Assembly: GCA_963678675.1 (NCBI GenBank)
Contig: OY783195.1
Location: 21,614,283 to 21,678,282 of the forward strand
Source: Xiphydria camelus
Taxonomy: Eukaryota; Arthropoda; Insecta; Hymenoptera; Xiphydriidae
Direction of reading: 5' to 3'
Length of the DNA stretch: 64,000 bases
The notes under the pieces were generated by a model that made no database searches, was not told the origin of the DNA, and was given only the letters and a program-made list of their open reading frames with translations. Below are positions 32,929 to 43,762 of the stretch, piece after piece (within the stretch, counting starts at the first letter, position 1; each line of letters opens with the position of its first letter). The translations under genes and the position numbers were made by a program.

Positions 32929-34273
32929 ATACACATAGGTCATATTCGGACAAATTTCCAATATCCAAATGTCGATAAACACTTGAAAGCATTTTCAATA
33001 ATCTCTCACCGTTTTGAAACCCTACAAAAATTACAAACGGTAAAACCAATTTATCGTGAGGCTTTATAGGGTCCTTTGGTAATTCGTTCATAAGTGGACG
33101 ATAATTCAAAGATGATAAAAATAAAGTTATTCGAAATAAACCTGAGACACCGTGAGCACGCTCACACGATCCGCGAAATTCAGTTGAAATACAGTCCTAT
33201 AACCATTTCCTCTCGCTCGAATTGACAGCATCTTACCGGAGCATAACGCGCGACGTACAATCGCTCTTCGCGTACAACGCGGCACACGGGGGCCTACCGA
33301 GACGCAGTCGATCTCGCACCGCTATGCCGCCTCCACCAGTCGCATTAGCATATCCAATACATTAGTTCCGGCAAATTACATTTCGTATTACATTTTAAAT
33401 ATATGTTTTCCGTGCTTTTGGCCTGCTCCGCGCTTTTAATTTACATGCGGAACGGCCGCCTCTACCTTCCTTCTTTATTTATTTGCCGCCCGCGGGAATT
33501 CTCGCACGGGCTAACGTGCCCCTTCTCGCGTTGCCGTGGTGAAAAGGAAGAAAAAAAGTTTCCACGCGTATATATATATATACATATAAAAAACACCCGG
33601 TCGCGCGACGCGGTGCCACGGAGTATAACCGAGGGAAGATAAAGAGCGGAGCGCGGATTCCGATAAATTTCCGAGCAATAAAATCGATCGATCGCGACCC
33701 GTCGTCTCCGCGTGTAGCGCGAGGGTCTCGCGCTATAAACGTTCCAGGGTCCCTTTCGCTTCCAGACTCATTCACGCCCACCTTCGCCAAGCACGACGAG
33801 ACGCCTAGACGACACGAGGTCGACCGAGATAGGCGTTGCACTCGTAACTGTACCTACTCGTATGGTAACGAGAGAAACAACGAGTTCATCATACGCGTCG
33901 CGGGAGTGTCGGAAGCTCCCTTCGCTTCGCTTCGCATCGCATATACATATAATACAAATGATTCACCGACGAGTAACGCTGAAGTAAATTGCGTTCCGGC
34001 GTCATCCGGAGTTAAATCGTAAACAATCCGCATAACCCGCGATGATGCGTTTAATGGCTTTGTACGACCGTAAATCATTTCCGAACTCGAGTGCATTTCG
34101 ATAAACACTTTCTGCGAGGAGCGTTTCTACTTTTACTTTTACTTTCTTACAGCTGAACGAAATGAGCTATCGCATCCCAACGAGGTAGCAAAGCTTCCAC
34201 CCTGTATAACAAACCAGGTTACCATGATAAACTTTCTCCCAGGATCGGAAATTCTAGCTCGTAGTAGATATTA
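32929..34273. other. unassigned; GC-rich island at 33.2-34.1 kb
   Basis: CpG-rich from about 33200 to 34130, with a short TA run near 33570. Opposite-strand overlapping frames (to 120 codons) are Arg/Ser-rich and unrecognised. Probably host single-copy DNA. Confidence 0.5.
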
Positions 34274-34513
34274 TGTCGTAGGCAAATGGTCATTCCAGGC
34301 AAATAGCTTTTTTGGCTTCGCTCGTTTCACTCGCTCCGCCGATTCTAACCTAACCTAACACATTGAAATATAAAGTAATTAGATTCGGTAAGGTTAGATT
34401 AGATTAGGTTAGGCTAGAATCAGTGGAGCGAGCGAAGCGAGAGGAGCTACAAAAGTTATTTGCCTAGGCAAAAGCACACAATTTGCCTGAGAAATGACTA
34501 TTTACCTACGACA
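34274..34513. mobile_element. 240-bp TIR element
   Basis: TGTCGTAGGCAAATGGTCATT and AATGACTATTTACCTACGACA are inverted. Further inward the arms match at CTTCGCTCG and at CTAACCTAACCTAA. Non-coding. Confidence 0.75.
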
Positions 34514-35233
34514 GATACCTATACAGAACAATTCCGGAATAAGTCACGTCATTTTTAAAACATAGTAATGTTGGCTATCTTGAGGGAATAAAATAGATCT
34601 ATTTGAATGTGGATTTGGTATCCGTTATTCAACGGATTTCATCTAAGCTCGTTTGATTAAATATTGCTAGATACGTGAAGCTGTTCGAAAAGCAGAAACC
34701 AATATTCTGATATAAATGAAACGTCATTCTCGCTTGTATTTTGAAAGCTATAGCGCGCACGAAGGAAAATTATTATGGTAAGCTCAGATAAATATATTCC
34801 CATCAAGGCTTAAGCGTACGCTTATTGCTAAACTCGATACTGATTGCACGTTAAACCTACACTGAAGCTGCCGATGTCAGCCGTTTAAGCCTTGCTTAAC
34901 AACTAAAATACCAGGCTTTTTGGGTAATCCGGATCAAGGCCGATTTACGAACTAGCTGCAATAAGTGCAGTGAGGTCAGAAACGCGATTAATTCTTAAAA
35001 CGTATCGTAGATAAGTATTGATGCATCATCCTGCGTCTCGATACGCTGTGCTTCTTTTTATAATCCGTTTGACGCGAAGGCTCTTAGCGAAGGCTCAGTA
35101 ATGTTACTGAAACATAACTATAATATGAAAATGTCCGCCATAAATATGGAACATTATTTGTTACATCCCAAGGACGTCGCAAACATGTATCGAAAATTAT
35201 TCCACATGTAGGCAGACCTTTTAATATAGCAAT
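34514..35233. other. unassigned AT-rich sequence
   Basis: No gene or repeat recognised. Confidence 0.5.
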
Positions 35234-35483
35234 TGAAGAATATAACTTCTAAAGGGTCTAAGTGCCAAAAAGCTAAAGTTGGGAAAATCGGCAAAAACAG
35301 GCAGATGCTTCAAAGGAATATAGTCGAGCATGTCTTGCAGATTTTTGAGTTTTGAGATTCTAAGTATGCTTTTGCACATAGACCCTTTTCAGATGCATTG
35401 GGGTTTGCACTTACGACCGTTTTCAAGCGAAATATATATTTTTGCAAATATGGTACTTAGACCCTTTAGAAGTCATACTCTTC
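35234..35483. mobile_element. TIR element, AAAGGGTCTAAGTGCC ends
   Basis: ACTTCTAAAGGGTCTAAGTGCC and GGTACTTAGACCCTTTAGAAGT are inverted, with outer GAAGA/TCTTC. The core word resembles the ends of 46270-46810 (GAAAGGGCCGAAGTGCCA), so the two may be distant relatives. Confidence 0.65.
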
Positions 35484-35860
35484 AGTTACATTTTAGTAAA
35501 TTTGTTATGCTATCGCTATATGGGTTACCAACCCTATCTGTAGTTAAGTCTAGACTTCTGTGAGATGAAACTTTTGTCGCGCCAGGCTTGATCATCATTG
35601 GCGCAATAGCCTGAATAGAGGCTGGGCCACTCGTTAACTCCTAATAGGAAAGTAGTCCAAGAAATTAAATAAGCACTTTCTTTTCATTCTACGCGCGATT
35701 ACGTTTGCCATCACTTCAATAACACTCTCTTTTGGATCATCTTGTACAGGATGATACTCCCGACACGATATCATACTATCAACGATGAGAAAAATATCGG
35801 AGAAACATCATTTCCAGACTAAAGGTCACTCTCCACCGCTGCCTACACCTCTTAGATCTA
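35484..35860. other. unassigned sequence
   Basis: Short interval without recognisable features. Confidence 0.5.
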
Positions 35861-36295
35861 CGGCCAAGTGGCAAATTGGCACGTTACCTCATCGGGACAC
35901 AAGATTTGAGTTTTTGTAGTAGAAATTATTTCAGAGTTACGCTTAAGTAAACTTACTTAAACGTCGGAATTTTGGGCGTCGCGACGGGCATCTGCTCTAC
36001 GTATCCAAATACTGACGTCTCTGCCACACAGAATAACAAGTAATAGTAGTAGTAGTAATAGTAGTAGTAGTAGTAGTAGTGTAATAGTTCTCCCACTGAA
36101 TTGTCAAATTTTTAAGCATGTACCCCATGAGGTAACTTTAGCGACTTTTTTCGCCTTTTTGACAGGCTGTCATAATGAGAAGTTGACCGTTGAGCCCCGG
36201 TAGACGATCGGTTTTTTGCTACATATATGTGGTACTTTTACTACAAAAACTCAAATCTTGTGTCCCGATGAGGTAATTTATTTGCCACTTGGCCG
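35861..36295. mobile_element. 435-bp TIR element with 60-bp arms
   Basis: CGGCCAAGTGGCAAAT and ATTTGCCACTTGGCCG are inverted and flanked by TA (35859-35860; 36296-36297). Inward, GGGACACAAGATTTGAGTTT is also inverted. A TAG trinucleotide repeat fills the centre (36042-36080). Confidence 0.85.
36042..36080 (+). repeat. (TAG)n microsatellite
   Basis: About 12 TAG units with one interruption (AATAG), inside the TIR element. Confidence 0.9.
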
Positions 36296-36297
36296 TA

Positions 36298-36919
36298 GGT
36301 CCATCTGTCCTTTCCTCCTCTCATCACGGGCTTCTTGCCTCACGAAGACATGACGCTCCATCAGCCCCGTGGTCCCACCTCGGCGAGTTTCACTCGGCGG
36401 CGTCCGAGGCGTATTTATTGGTTAATTTGCCGGTTACCGGACCGCGCCACGGGAATTCAACTAATTATCACCGTGTCGGCCGCCGCGCGGTGTCTTGGAA
36501 TCCTTCCTACCGCGCCTCCTCCCCGCGCGCCGTAATTCTAAACCAGCTAGCCGCCGCCGTCCTGGCGGATCCGTGTCCGATCGCAGTCGGGGCGCTCGAT
36601 TATTTATGTAATCTCGAGTGCCACACGCGAGCTCCCGCGGTCCGTACTTATTTGTTCAGTGGCCAAGGCGCGCGAGACGTCGGAATCTTTTCCGCCGATA
36701 CGACGGCCGCAACAGCTGTATAAACTCGAAATCGACTCGAAGGCGTCGGCATGGCGAAGCCTTCGAAGTGATCGTCGGATTAGTGCATAGGGAGACGTTA
36801 CCGAGATGAGATGACGTCAGCACATGAAGAAAAATGGGATTTCCCGAATCAAAAATATGAAGAAGACCGTTTCGCTTTCATTTCGATTCCGCGCCTCCAT
36901 TCAACGTTTAAACGGTGTA
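36298..36919. other. GC-rich island, no gene recognised
   Basis: CpG-rich; a 144-codon plus-strand frame (36289-36723) begins inside the adjacent transposon end and has no known domain, so I treat it as chance. Confidence 0.5.
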
Positions 36920-37282
36920 CACTGTCAAAAATCGGGAGTTAATGCGGAGTGATTTGCGGAGTGAATGCGGAGTGGATGATTTTTAATTAATTCAATCCCG
37001 TCGAGAGTGAAATTCACTCCGAAAAGGATTTTATTTAAATTATTTATAAAATTAACTCCGTGGAGATGAATTTCAGGTAGGAATCGTTCACAAAATATTA
37101 AATTATAATACAAATAATAAAATTATATTATTATTATTGTTTTTATTATTACTTTAATACTAATAATAATATTTTAAACTCCATGTTCACTCCGTCCGCG
37201 GAGTGCTTTTTTTTGTCACTCCGAAACTCCGAGTGATAGGAGTGAAAATTCACTCCGGATTCACTCCCGATTTTTTACAGTG
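36920..37282. mobile_element. 363-bp TIR element, CACTGT ends
   Basis: CACTGTCAAAAATCGGGAGT and ACTCCCGATTTTTTACAGTG are inverted and flanked by TA (36918-36919; 37283-37284). The arms are built of GCGGAGTGAATGCGGAGTG-type iterations and their inverted form near the right end. Confidence 0.83.
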
Positions 37283-37284
37283 TA

Positions 37285-37837
37285 CCATATTTTCGTATAT
37301 CCTTTCAAACGTCTGAATCGCTTTCAAATGATAACTGAAAATAAAGTCCAGGTCCGCAGAGACCCCGGTAGAGGAGTGTGAGCGTAGTCTGAACTGTTGG
37401 ACTTCAAAAAATTTCGTAATCTGCTATAAAATAATTGAAACATTTTCCAAGTCCAACTGACGGCACTCTTTTGAACACATCATTCTTCAGCATTACACGT
37501 ACGACCGTACGTGCTTTTTGACTTTTTAAAGTGATTTCATATAAAAATGGTACCTAATGTTAATAAGAATTAAATAAGCTTAATTCGATTATAAAGTTAA
37601 GTTAGTCCTTTAATTTTACATCTAACTTATATGTTATATACATACTCTAAAAATGTTACCATGCACTGGAGGATCAATCCTCAATTAATAAAAATTTATG
37701 TATTGATATTAATTAATATTTTTCAAAATACATAAAAAAATTATTTCAATATGTGCGGAATCATATTAATTTTTACAATATGAGTGCAGCAAACTGCTAT
37801 TCTATATGGCAATATTTATCCAGAAGAAAATGAGCGG
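37285..37837. other. AT-rich unassigned sequence
   Basis: No gene, array or clear inverted repeat. Confidence 0.5.
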
Positions 37838-38263
37838 GAAGGGTACAAATGGACAGAACTTCTTTAGACACAGTGTGAAATAGGCACAATATATTAAATG
37901 CTGTCCAAATAAACACGGTTTGCAGATGAATACTGTGCAGTTGAATACGCTGTGCAAATGGACACAGTGCAAATAGATGCGTTATGCCGGTGGGCACAGT
38001 GTAAATAGACACGTTGTGTAAATGGACATAGTGCAAATGGACACGCATTTGCACAGCGTACCTATTTCCACTGTGTCTATTTGCACACCGTATCCATTTG
38101 CACAGTGCTCCTTTGCACTTGTATCCAATTGCACAGTATTCATTTACATACTGTATCCATTTGCACAGTGCTCATTCGCAATATCTCCATTTGCACGATA
38201 CCTGTAATATGGTGTCTATTTGACACTGTGTCTAAAAGAATTTAGTCCATCTGCATCCTTTCC
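37838..38263. repeat. palindromic array of TTTGCACAGTGTCCA-like motifs
   Basis: The words TGCAAATGGACACAGTG (left half) and CACTGTGTCCATTTGCA (right half) recur every 20-25 bp in degenerate form. The whole block is also symmetrical: AAGGGTACAAATGGACAGAA at the left matches the inverted right end, and GACACAGTGTGAAATAG matches CTATTTGACACTGTGTC. The axis is near 38045. It is both a minisatellite and a foldback. Confidence 0.7.
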
Positions 38264-39127
38264 AAATTTATTATATAATTTTGGCTTAAATTAAACTAGT
38301 TATAGAAGAACATATCATATTGCAGAGGACTTTTTACGAGATTTGGTATTATAAAATATATAAAGAAATAACATAGTAATTACCATAATGCTGATATTAA
38401 ACCATCTCTGATAGTGTCGGTATATTCTGTTAACCTTTTAGAGACGGTGCGCCTGGCCGCGGATAGCACAAAAACCGTTCATGACGATTTCCACTACGAC
38501 ATTACATGGGAATAGAGTTCTAAATGAATAAATTATAATTTTTTTTATATATTTCCGTCGTCCGAAAACAATCCAAACTCTTGTTGGGATTTTAAAACAC
38601 TTTCGTGCGTTGAAATGGATGTAGAAAAATGTATGAACCCGTGCCTTTCGGTGCGCACCCCGAATGCCTCCACCGATTTCTCTGACACGTGTACTCTTCA
38701 ACGATAGCTTCGATATTGCCAAGAAATGTGATTTAGGCGAAACGGATGAGAAATAAAGCAAAAAACGTATAATACCGTCCAAAATTATGATATCCACGAA
38801 CGCCACTATAGTGGCGTACCGTATCTAAAAGGAACAAGAGATGTGATTTACAATGTTGCGTGCCAAAATGTACTAATAATGCGTTCAAAACATTACAATA
38901 TATCGTGGTTTGTAAAATATTATACATAGAAAGGTACCACTATAATTCTGTATATCAATTTATATCATATTACATCGAGCGTTTCATATTATAGCAAATA
39001 ACGTTTCACGCGAATCATTTCAGAGAAGTTAAATATTGCACTCTCTCTTTAATGAAATAGACAGTATCTTGACTGCGGTCATAATCCTTCGATAAGATTA
39101 CAAAATCCTTCGTTTACAGAACTAACT
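38264..39127. other. unassigned sequence
   Basis: No gene recognised; a 122-codon minus-strand frame (38438-38806) has no known domain. Confidence 0.45.
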
Positions 39128-39720
39128 CGATTACACAGCATCCCAATTAGACATTGTATCAATTAGACAAATCCCGATTAGACAGATTCCAAATAGACAT
39201 GGAACTCGAGTATAGATAGAATTAAAAATGAACAAGAATCCTGCCTTTTTGGAATCCTGTCTATTTGAGATTCTGTCCATTCGCAATGAAAAAAATAATT
39301 TCGTCAATTTAACCAAAATCCTGGAGACGATAATCAAACCGTTTGGTGAAATAATCCTCCATCTGTTTGGTTAAACCGACCACTTTTTGGTTAGAATAAC
39401 TAAACATTTGGTTGAAATAATTAAATATTTGGTCAAAATAACTAAATATTTAGTTCAACTGACCAGTATTTTGGTTAGAATAACTAAACGTGTAACTAGA
39501 TGCATTTTATCATTTTAATCTAATTATTTTTCTTCCCAATCGATATTCAATCCAATTGGATGAGGCCTGATCGAAATTCTAGTAAATCGAGATGATGACA
39601 ACTTGAAGACCTGTCTGATCGAGAACCTGGCTAATCGATACAATATCTGTTAGAGATTTGTCTAATCGGAAGCTATTTAACCGGTACGACGTCTATTTGA
39701 AATCCTGGTCTGCTCGTTTC
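39128..39720. repeat. two interleaved short-motif arrays (ATTAGACA and TTTGGTTA)
   Basis: 39128-39290 and 39555-39720 consist of a degenerate ~15-18-bp unit of the type AATTAGACATTGTATC or its inverse GATTCTGTCTATTTG. Between them, 39340-39495 repeats TTTGGTTAGAATAACTAAA at roughly 20-bp spacing. The middle block looks like a different array inserted in the first. Style resembles the array at 37.8-38.3 kb but the words differ. Confidence 0.55.
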
Positions 39721-41348
39721 TCATATCCTACTCATTCGACTAGTAAAAAATACTAGAATGTCATTAAAATCATGAAGACTGTTGCCTACTCGAGACTCGT
39801 TGATCGCGAAAGGCTCCTCAACTATCGAGAGAAAAGCCGCATAACGATGCTTCTGTATCGTCGTCGTACAGATGTAGTACAATACCCTTGATAAAGCACC
39901 TACATCGATGAGACAGTCATTCGAAAAGCCGAGAATCGCTGAGCGCTCTCCTGACGCAATCATGAAGGCTATCGTAGGACGAACCTATCGATCAACATTA
40001 CCATACGTGACGTGCGTGCCTCTCGAGCATTCTCCGCGTTTCAAGGAGCTCGTCCCGTTGTAAAAGTACGCGTATCGCACGTCCGGAAAATAATTATCAA
40101 TGAGTGGAATTCGATAAAAAAGAACCGCAACTGTATAAACGTCCCTTCTCTACCTTTTTTTTTCCTTCATCGTAGGACGAAATATCATTTTGCATATATA
40201 CGAGTATATTCGCATATGCGTATAGGCATGAATATACCTCTCATCCTTGAAAGGGTACGACAGATTTATATGGTAGCGTGGGACGCGTTACAATTCCTTT
40301 CTCGTTTCTTCGGATATTCCAATTGGGCGTGGCGAATCGAAGATGTCGGATGATCAAAGGCGTTCGTACAACGCGCGAAAAACGTAATAAGCCTCATCCT
40401 CCTCGACGCTCGGCGGTCGACTGGCGAAATCGTTTCTTTCCTCTTGTTGCGCCGCGTGTAGAATGTACGGCGTTCTTGTACTAAGGTGGCTCGGGTCTCG
40501 ATAAAAACCAAAAGATTCCTAGGAATGATAAAATAAAATACTTAAAAAATACTAAAAAAAAGTTATAGCGTTTTCCCGTCTAAATAAGAGCGAAAATAAT
40601 GTTAGAGTGAAGTGTTTTATGTATAAAGTGACCATACATAGCTATAATGCGCTATTTACTTTTATTTTCGTATTATCGCGAAAATTGCAAAATTATGACA
40701 TTTATGTTACCAGACAGCTGTAAGCATGGTCGTCGTATAAAAGTAGATAGCGCACTCTCTAGCTACGGTCACCTAATATATGAAAAACTTCATTCAATCG
40801 TCATTTCCGCTTTCATTTAGACAGCAAAACGCTAGAATTGGTCACCTCCTGGACCGTCAATTTCCAGCGCCACATTACCAGTTTCTACAAGTATGGTGCG
40901 ATTCTGATTGCGCAATCGATACTCGAGCCTTAAGGGGGTGTCTCGAGTACGCGATGACATTCCTCGTGTTATAAATCGGTGGCAAATTTCGCGGAAATGA
41001 CGTCAATAATGAAATGTTAGAAGATGATTTGCGCGCAAAAGACAGTGCTGTACTATTATAGGGAAAGGAGGTACAAATTGAGAAAGAAAATATGCGAAAG
41101 CGTAATGCGGAAACGATTCTATTTGCAAGAAATATTCATTCCATCATTTCCAAATTACAAAATATGACATCCAAACGCATTTTTGACAAGGATGTGATAT
41201 ATTCTACTGTAATCAATAATCTGCATACAGTATTTTCCCAATTCTAATATTAACTAATTATTAGGAGGTTGCATTGAAAGCCGCTGTTCTCCTGTAGATG
41301 ACCCTAACTGCTTATGTCGTGCGCAGCGACTAATACTTCTTGTATCTA
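39721..41348. other. unassigned sequence
   Basis: No gene, array or convincing inverted repeat. Frames to about 113 codons are unrecognised. Confidence 0.45.
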
Positions 41349-41831
41349 CAGGGTGCGGCAGTCAAACCTAAATTTGTTAAATAACTGTAAGAAATAAACG
41401 GTCACATTTTTCTAAATTTTTTTGATACCATGTTAATCTACGTTAAAAAGCATTTAAGAAACATTATTCATTGTTTAAAAATAACATTATTAAGATGTCG
41501 TCCATCTCGATCGATGCATTCTTGCAGGCGATGTCTAAAATTGTCCATTACATGACGGAGCATCTGCTGAAGGATTCTTTCGATTTCCTGACGGATTCTC
41601 GCCTTCACACACAGTTCTTTAAGAGTACCTACACTGAAAAAAATTTTCAGGGAATTGAGCAATAATTCTGGCTGAACCAACCAGAATTTCTAGCCACCGT
41701 GGCCACAGCCAGAAGTTTTCTTAAGACAGCCAGCCGAGTATGGCTAAGCTAATATGTTTAAAGTAACAATATCGTGATGTTTGTGTCAAGCTGCGCTGTA
41801 CTGTTGAGCCAGTTATTTATTCTGATTGATT

Positions 41832-42008
41832 TAGACGTGCAGTATGCCTACGTAAGCTGTACCGTATCGCTAAATTGCACGGAAATTCTGGTTCATCTAG
41901 ACAAGCAGTATAGCTGTGTCAGCTATACCGTATTGCTAAATTGCGCGGGAATTTTGGTTCGTTTAGACAAGCAGTATAGCTGTGTCAGCTATACCGTATT
42001 GCTAAATT
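41832..42008 (+). repeat. 66-bp tandem repeat, 2.7 copies
   Basis: TAGAC starts at 41832, 41898 and 41964. Units share CAGTATRSCTRYGTMAGCT and ACCGTATTGCTAAATTGC. Copies 2 and 3 are nearly identical, copy 1 more diverged. Confidence 0.88.
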
Positions 42009-42110
42009 GAAAGTAGGATTTTGCAAAAAGGGGGCGCGCACGCCTATCCTGCCGCCTGCCAACCCGCCTACTGGGGTGTCGGTTTTTTTTCCAACCCTTC
42101 CGGGATTCGA

Positions 42111-42321
42111 TTTTTTTTTTTTTTTTTTTATAGAAGGGGAAATGCATTTACGCACCATCCCCAGGTTTGGCTAGAAATCCGGAGGTGTGTGGAGCTCGGG
42201 TGATCCCGCGACGAGAAAGTGCAATGTCGCGGAGCCCACACCGGGATTTGAACCTGCGTTCCTTAGATGAGATGCTTCGAGACTGGGAATGCTCGCATTC
42301 TACCAATTGCGCCACCGACTC
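42111..42321 (-). mobile_element. tRNA-derived SINE
   Basis: On the minus strand the head (42321-42231) has an A-box (TGGCGCAATTGG) and a B-box (GGTTCAAATCC) at tRNA-like spacing, with end pairing GAGTC/GGCTC. It is followed by a ~100-bp body and a 19-base poly(A) (T run 42111-42129 on the plus strand). Internal Pol III promoter, unrelated body and A tail together define a SINE. It depends on a LINE partner for movement; the partner is not identifiable here. Confidence 0.8.
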
Positions 42322-42445
42322 TTCAAGTGGTCTCAGCTAAAACAGGCCTTTATATAATGCAACACTGAGATATCTCGGCAAAAATATTTAAATAAATATT
42401 TAATTTGCTATCGGGGTACCGACTCGACTTCTACCGGTATTTCGT

Positions 42446-42595
42446 ATGCCTCGGGCACAGAACCGCACAGTTGCAGGGACCTTTTCGGCCGGGCTTGGTC
42501 GGTATTGGAGCCACTTCTACCGGTAAAAATTGCTCGAATACCGACCAAGCCCGGCCGAAGGGGTCCCTGCAACTGTGTGGAACTGCGCGAGGCAT
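42446..42595. mobile_element. 150-bp palindromic miniature element
   Basis: TATGCCTCGGGCACAGAACC with its inverted counterpart, then GCACAGTTGCAGGGACC and GGCCGGGCTTGGTCGGTATT inverted in the right half. The arms run about 65 bp; the loop contains CTTCTACCGGT, which also occurs just outside the left end. Confidence 0.75.
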
Positions 42596-43070
42596 CCAGT
42601 ATAGTCCACCCAGCCATACCGTTCAGTCACACTACACATAAGTTTACAGTTGGTGTAAACATACGTTTTATAGTCCAGCTAACTATACCTATATACCTAT
42701 ATTACGTATAATCATACAGTTGGGGTAAGAATACGTCATCTGCTTAGGATAACCTTTCTAGTATATTAAGTAATCAGATGCCATATTGCTGCATCAAACA
42801 TATCTGTTAGCAATACTTGGACTGCTAACATAGCAATGCTGTATCTCAAATACAACTAATAGAATTACTGTAATAAAAATATTTTTAGGGGGGAATGGCT
42901 AGAAAGTCTCAGCCAGAAATGTATTGCTGTTAAAACTAAAGATTTTTTTCAGTGTACGAGGCCGTTCTTGGAAAACTTTGCTCTTTAGGTAGCCCCACAA
43001 GAAAAAATCACATGCGGTGAGGTCGGGTGAACGGGGAGGCCAAGGAATCGTTCCGTTCCAATTTAGTTTA

Positions 43071-43668
43071 GAATTCCCTATGACACCGACATTTTTTTTC
43101 TTAGATTTTACACCGTTTCTCATTTCTAGGTAAGGAATATTTCATTAATGAACTAGAGTTTTTACCGACAAAGAAGACCTTCTGATTGTTATACGTGGTC
43201 TTAGTTTTCTAAAAAAATGTTTATTTAATAAAATTATACTGCCGTGAAAATCCCTAGGAGTAGACCCCCACCCCCTTAGTACGGAAGAAACATTAATTAC
43301 CGGACTATGGAATTTTAACACATAAAACGAAATCGGCGTGTAATAATTTAAAGGTCTCTTTTGTCGGAGAAACCATAGTTCATTAGTGATATATTCTTTC
43401 TCTGCGAATGAGAGCCGATGTAAATTTACAACTGACATCAGCTGTTGCTGGGTAGCTAATCAGTTTCCAGTTTTGGCGTCAGATGGCAGATACGTCGTTA
43501 ATAATAACGTAAAAAAGGGAGCATCGAATTATCGGAAAACGAATCTATCTATTCTAGTGTAATGATATTCTTCCTCCGCGCCTGTGTGCACCAATTTAAA
43601 TCCCGCATAATTAATTAATAGGTACCGAATGTTTGCGGGTTTATATTGTTTCGAGTTGTAAAAAGTAA
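43071..43668. other. unassigned sequence
   Basis: No gene or repeat recognised. Confidence 0.45.
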
Positions 43669-43762
43669 ACTGCGTCTATTAAAAAATGTAATGCTTCACC
43701 TTGAGAAGCCCTGTTACTGGAATTTCCTGTAAAAATGACTACCTAATCCTTTTTCTTCGTGT
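43669..43762 (+). mobile_element. terminal fragment of family W
   Basis: Matches the inverted left end of the element at 50161: TGCGTCTATTAAAAAATGTA, then CTTGAGAAGCCCTGTTACTG, then CCTAATCCTTTTTC. Only one end is present. Confidence 0.65.

Larger units (their letters stand above)
41632..42954. mobile_element. 1.3-kb TIR element inside the mariner relic
   Basis: CACTGAAAAAAATTTTCAG and, inverted, CACTGAAAAAAATCTTTAG are flanked by TA (41630-41631; 42955-42956). Similarity continues through ATTCTGGCTGA and TTTCTAGCCA for about 70 bp. It carries a 66-bp tandem array, a tRNA-derived SINE and a 150-bp palindrome. No transposase of its own. Confidence 0.82.
41349..43070 (-). pseudogene. mariner-type transposase relic, split by an insertion
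   Basis: On the minus strand the part before the insertion encodes PWPPRSPDLTACDFFLWGYL, the third-Asp region of a mariner-type DDE transposase (about 42957-43068). The part after it (41468-41629) encodes the C-terminus, with LKELCVKARIRQEI and ending near DGRHLNNV. The reading frame differs by one base across the insertion, so the gene was already decayed or decayed since. The 3' end is TA then CAGGGTGCGGCAGTCAAACC (inward from 41349). The 5' half is missing. Confidence 0.75.

Noticed and set aside
34340..34420. Internal telomeric TTAGG repeat
   Set aside because: Only about three units per arm and embedded in a TIR element; too short to be telomeric.
36289..36723. 144-codon frame as a candidate gene
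   Set aside because: It starts inside the terminal repeat of the element at 35861-36295 and has no known domain.
37838..38263. Regularly spaced repeats as a CRISPR array
   Set aside because: Units are degenerate, vary in spacing and appear in both orientations.
42231..42321. Functional tRNA gene
   Set aside because: 91 nt with poor arm pairing, followed by a SINE body and poly(A); better explained as a SINE head.
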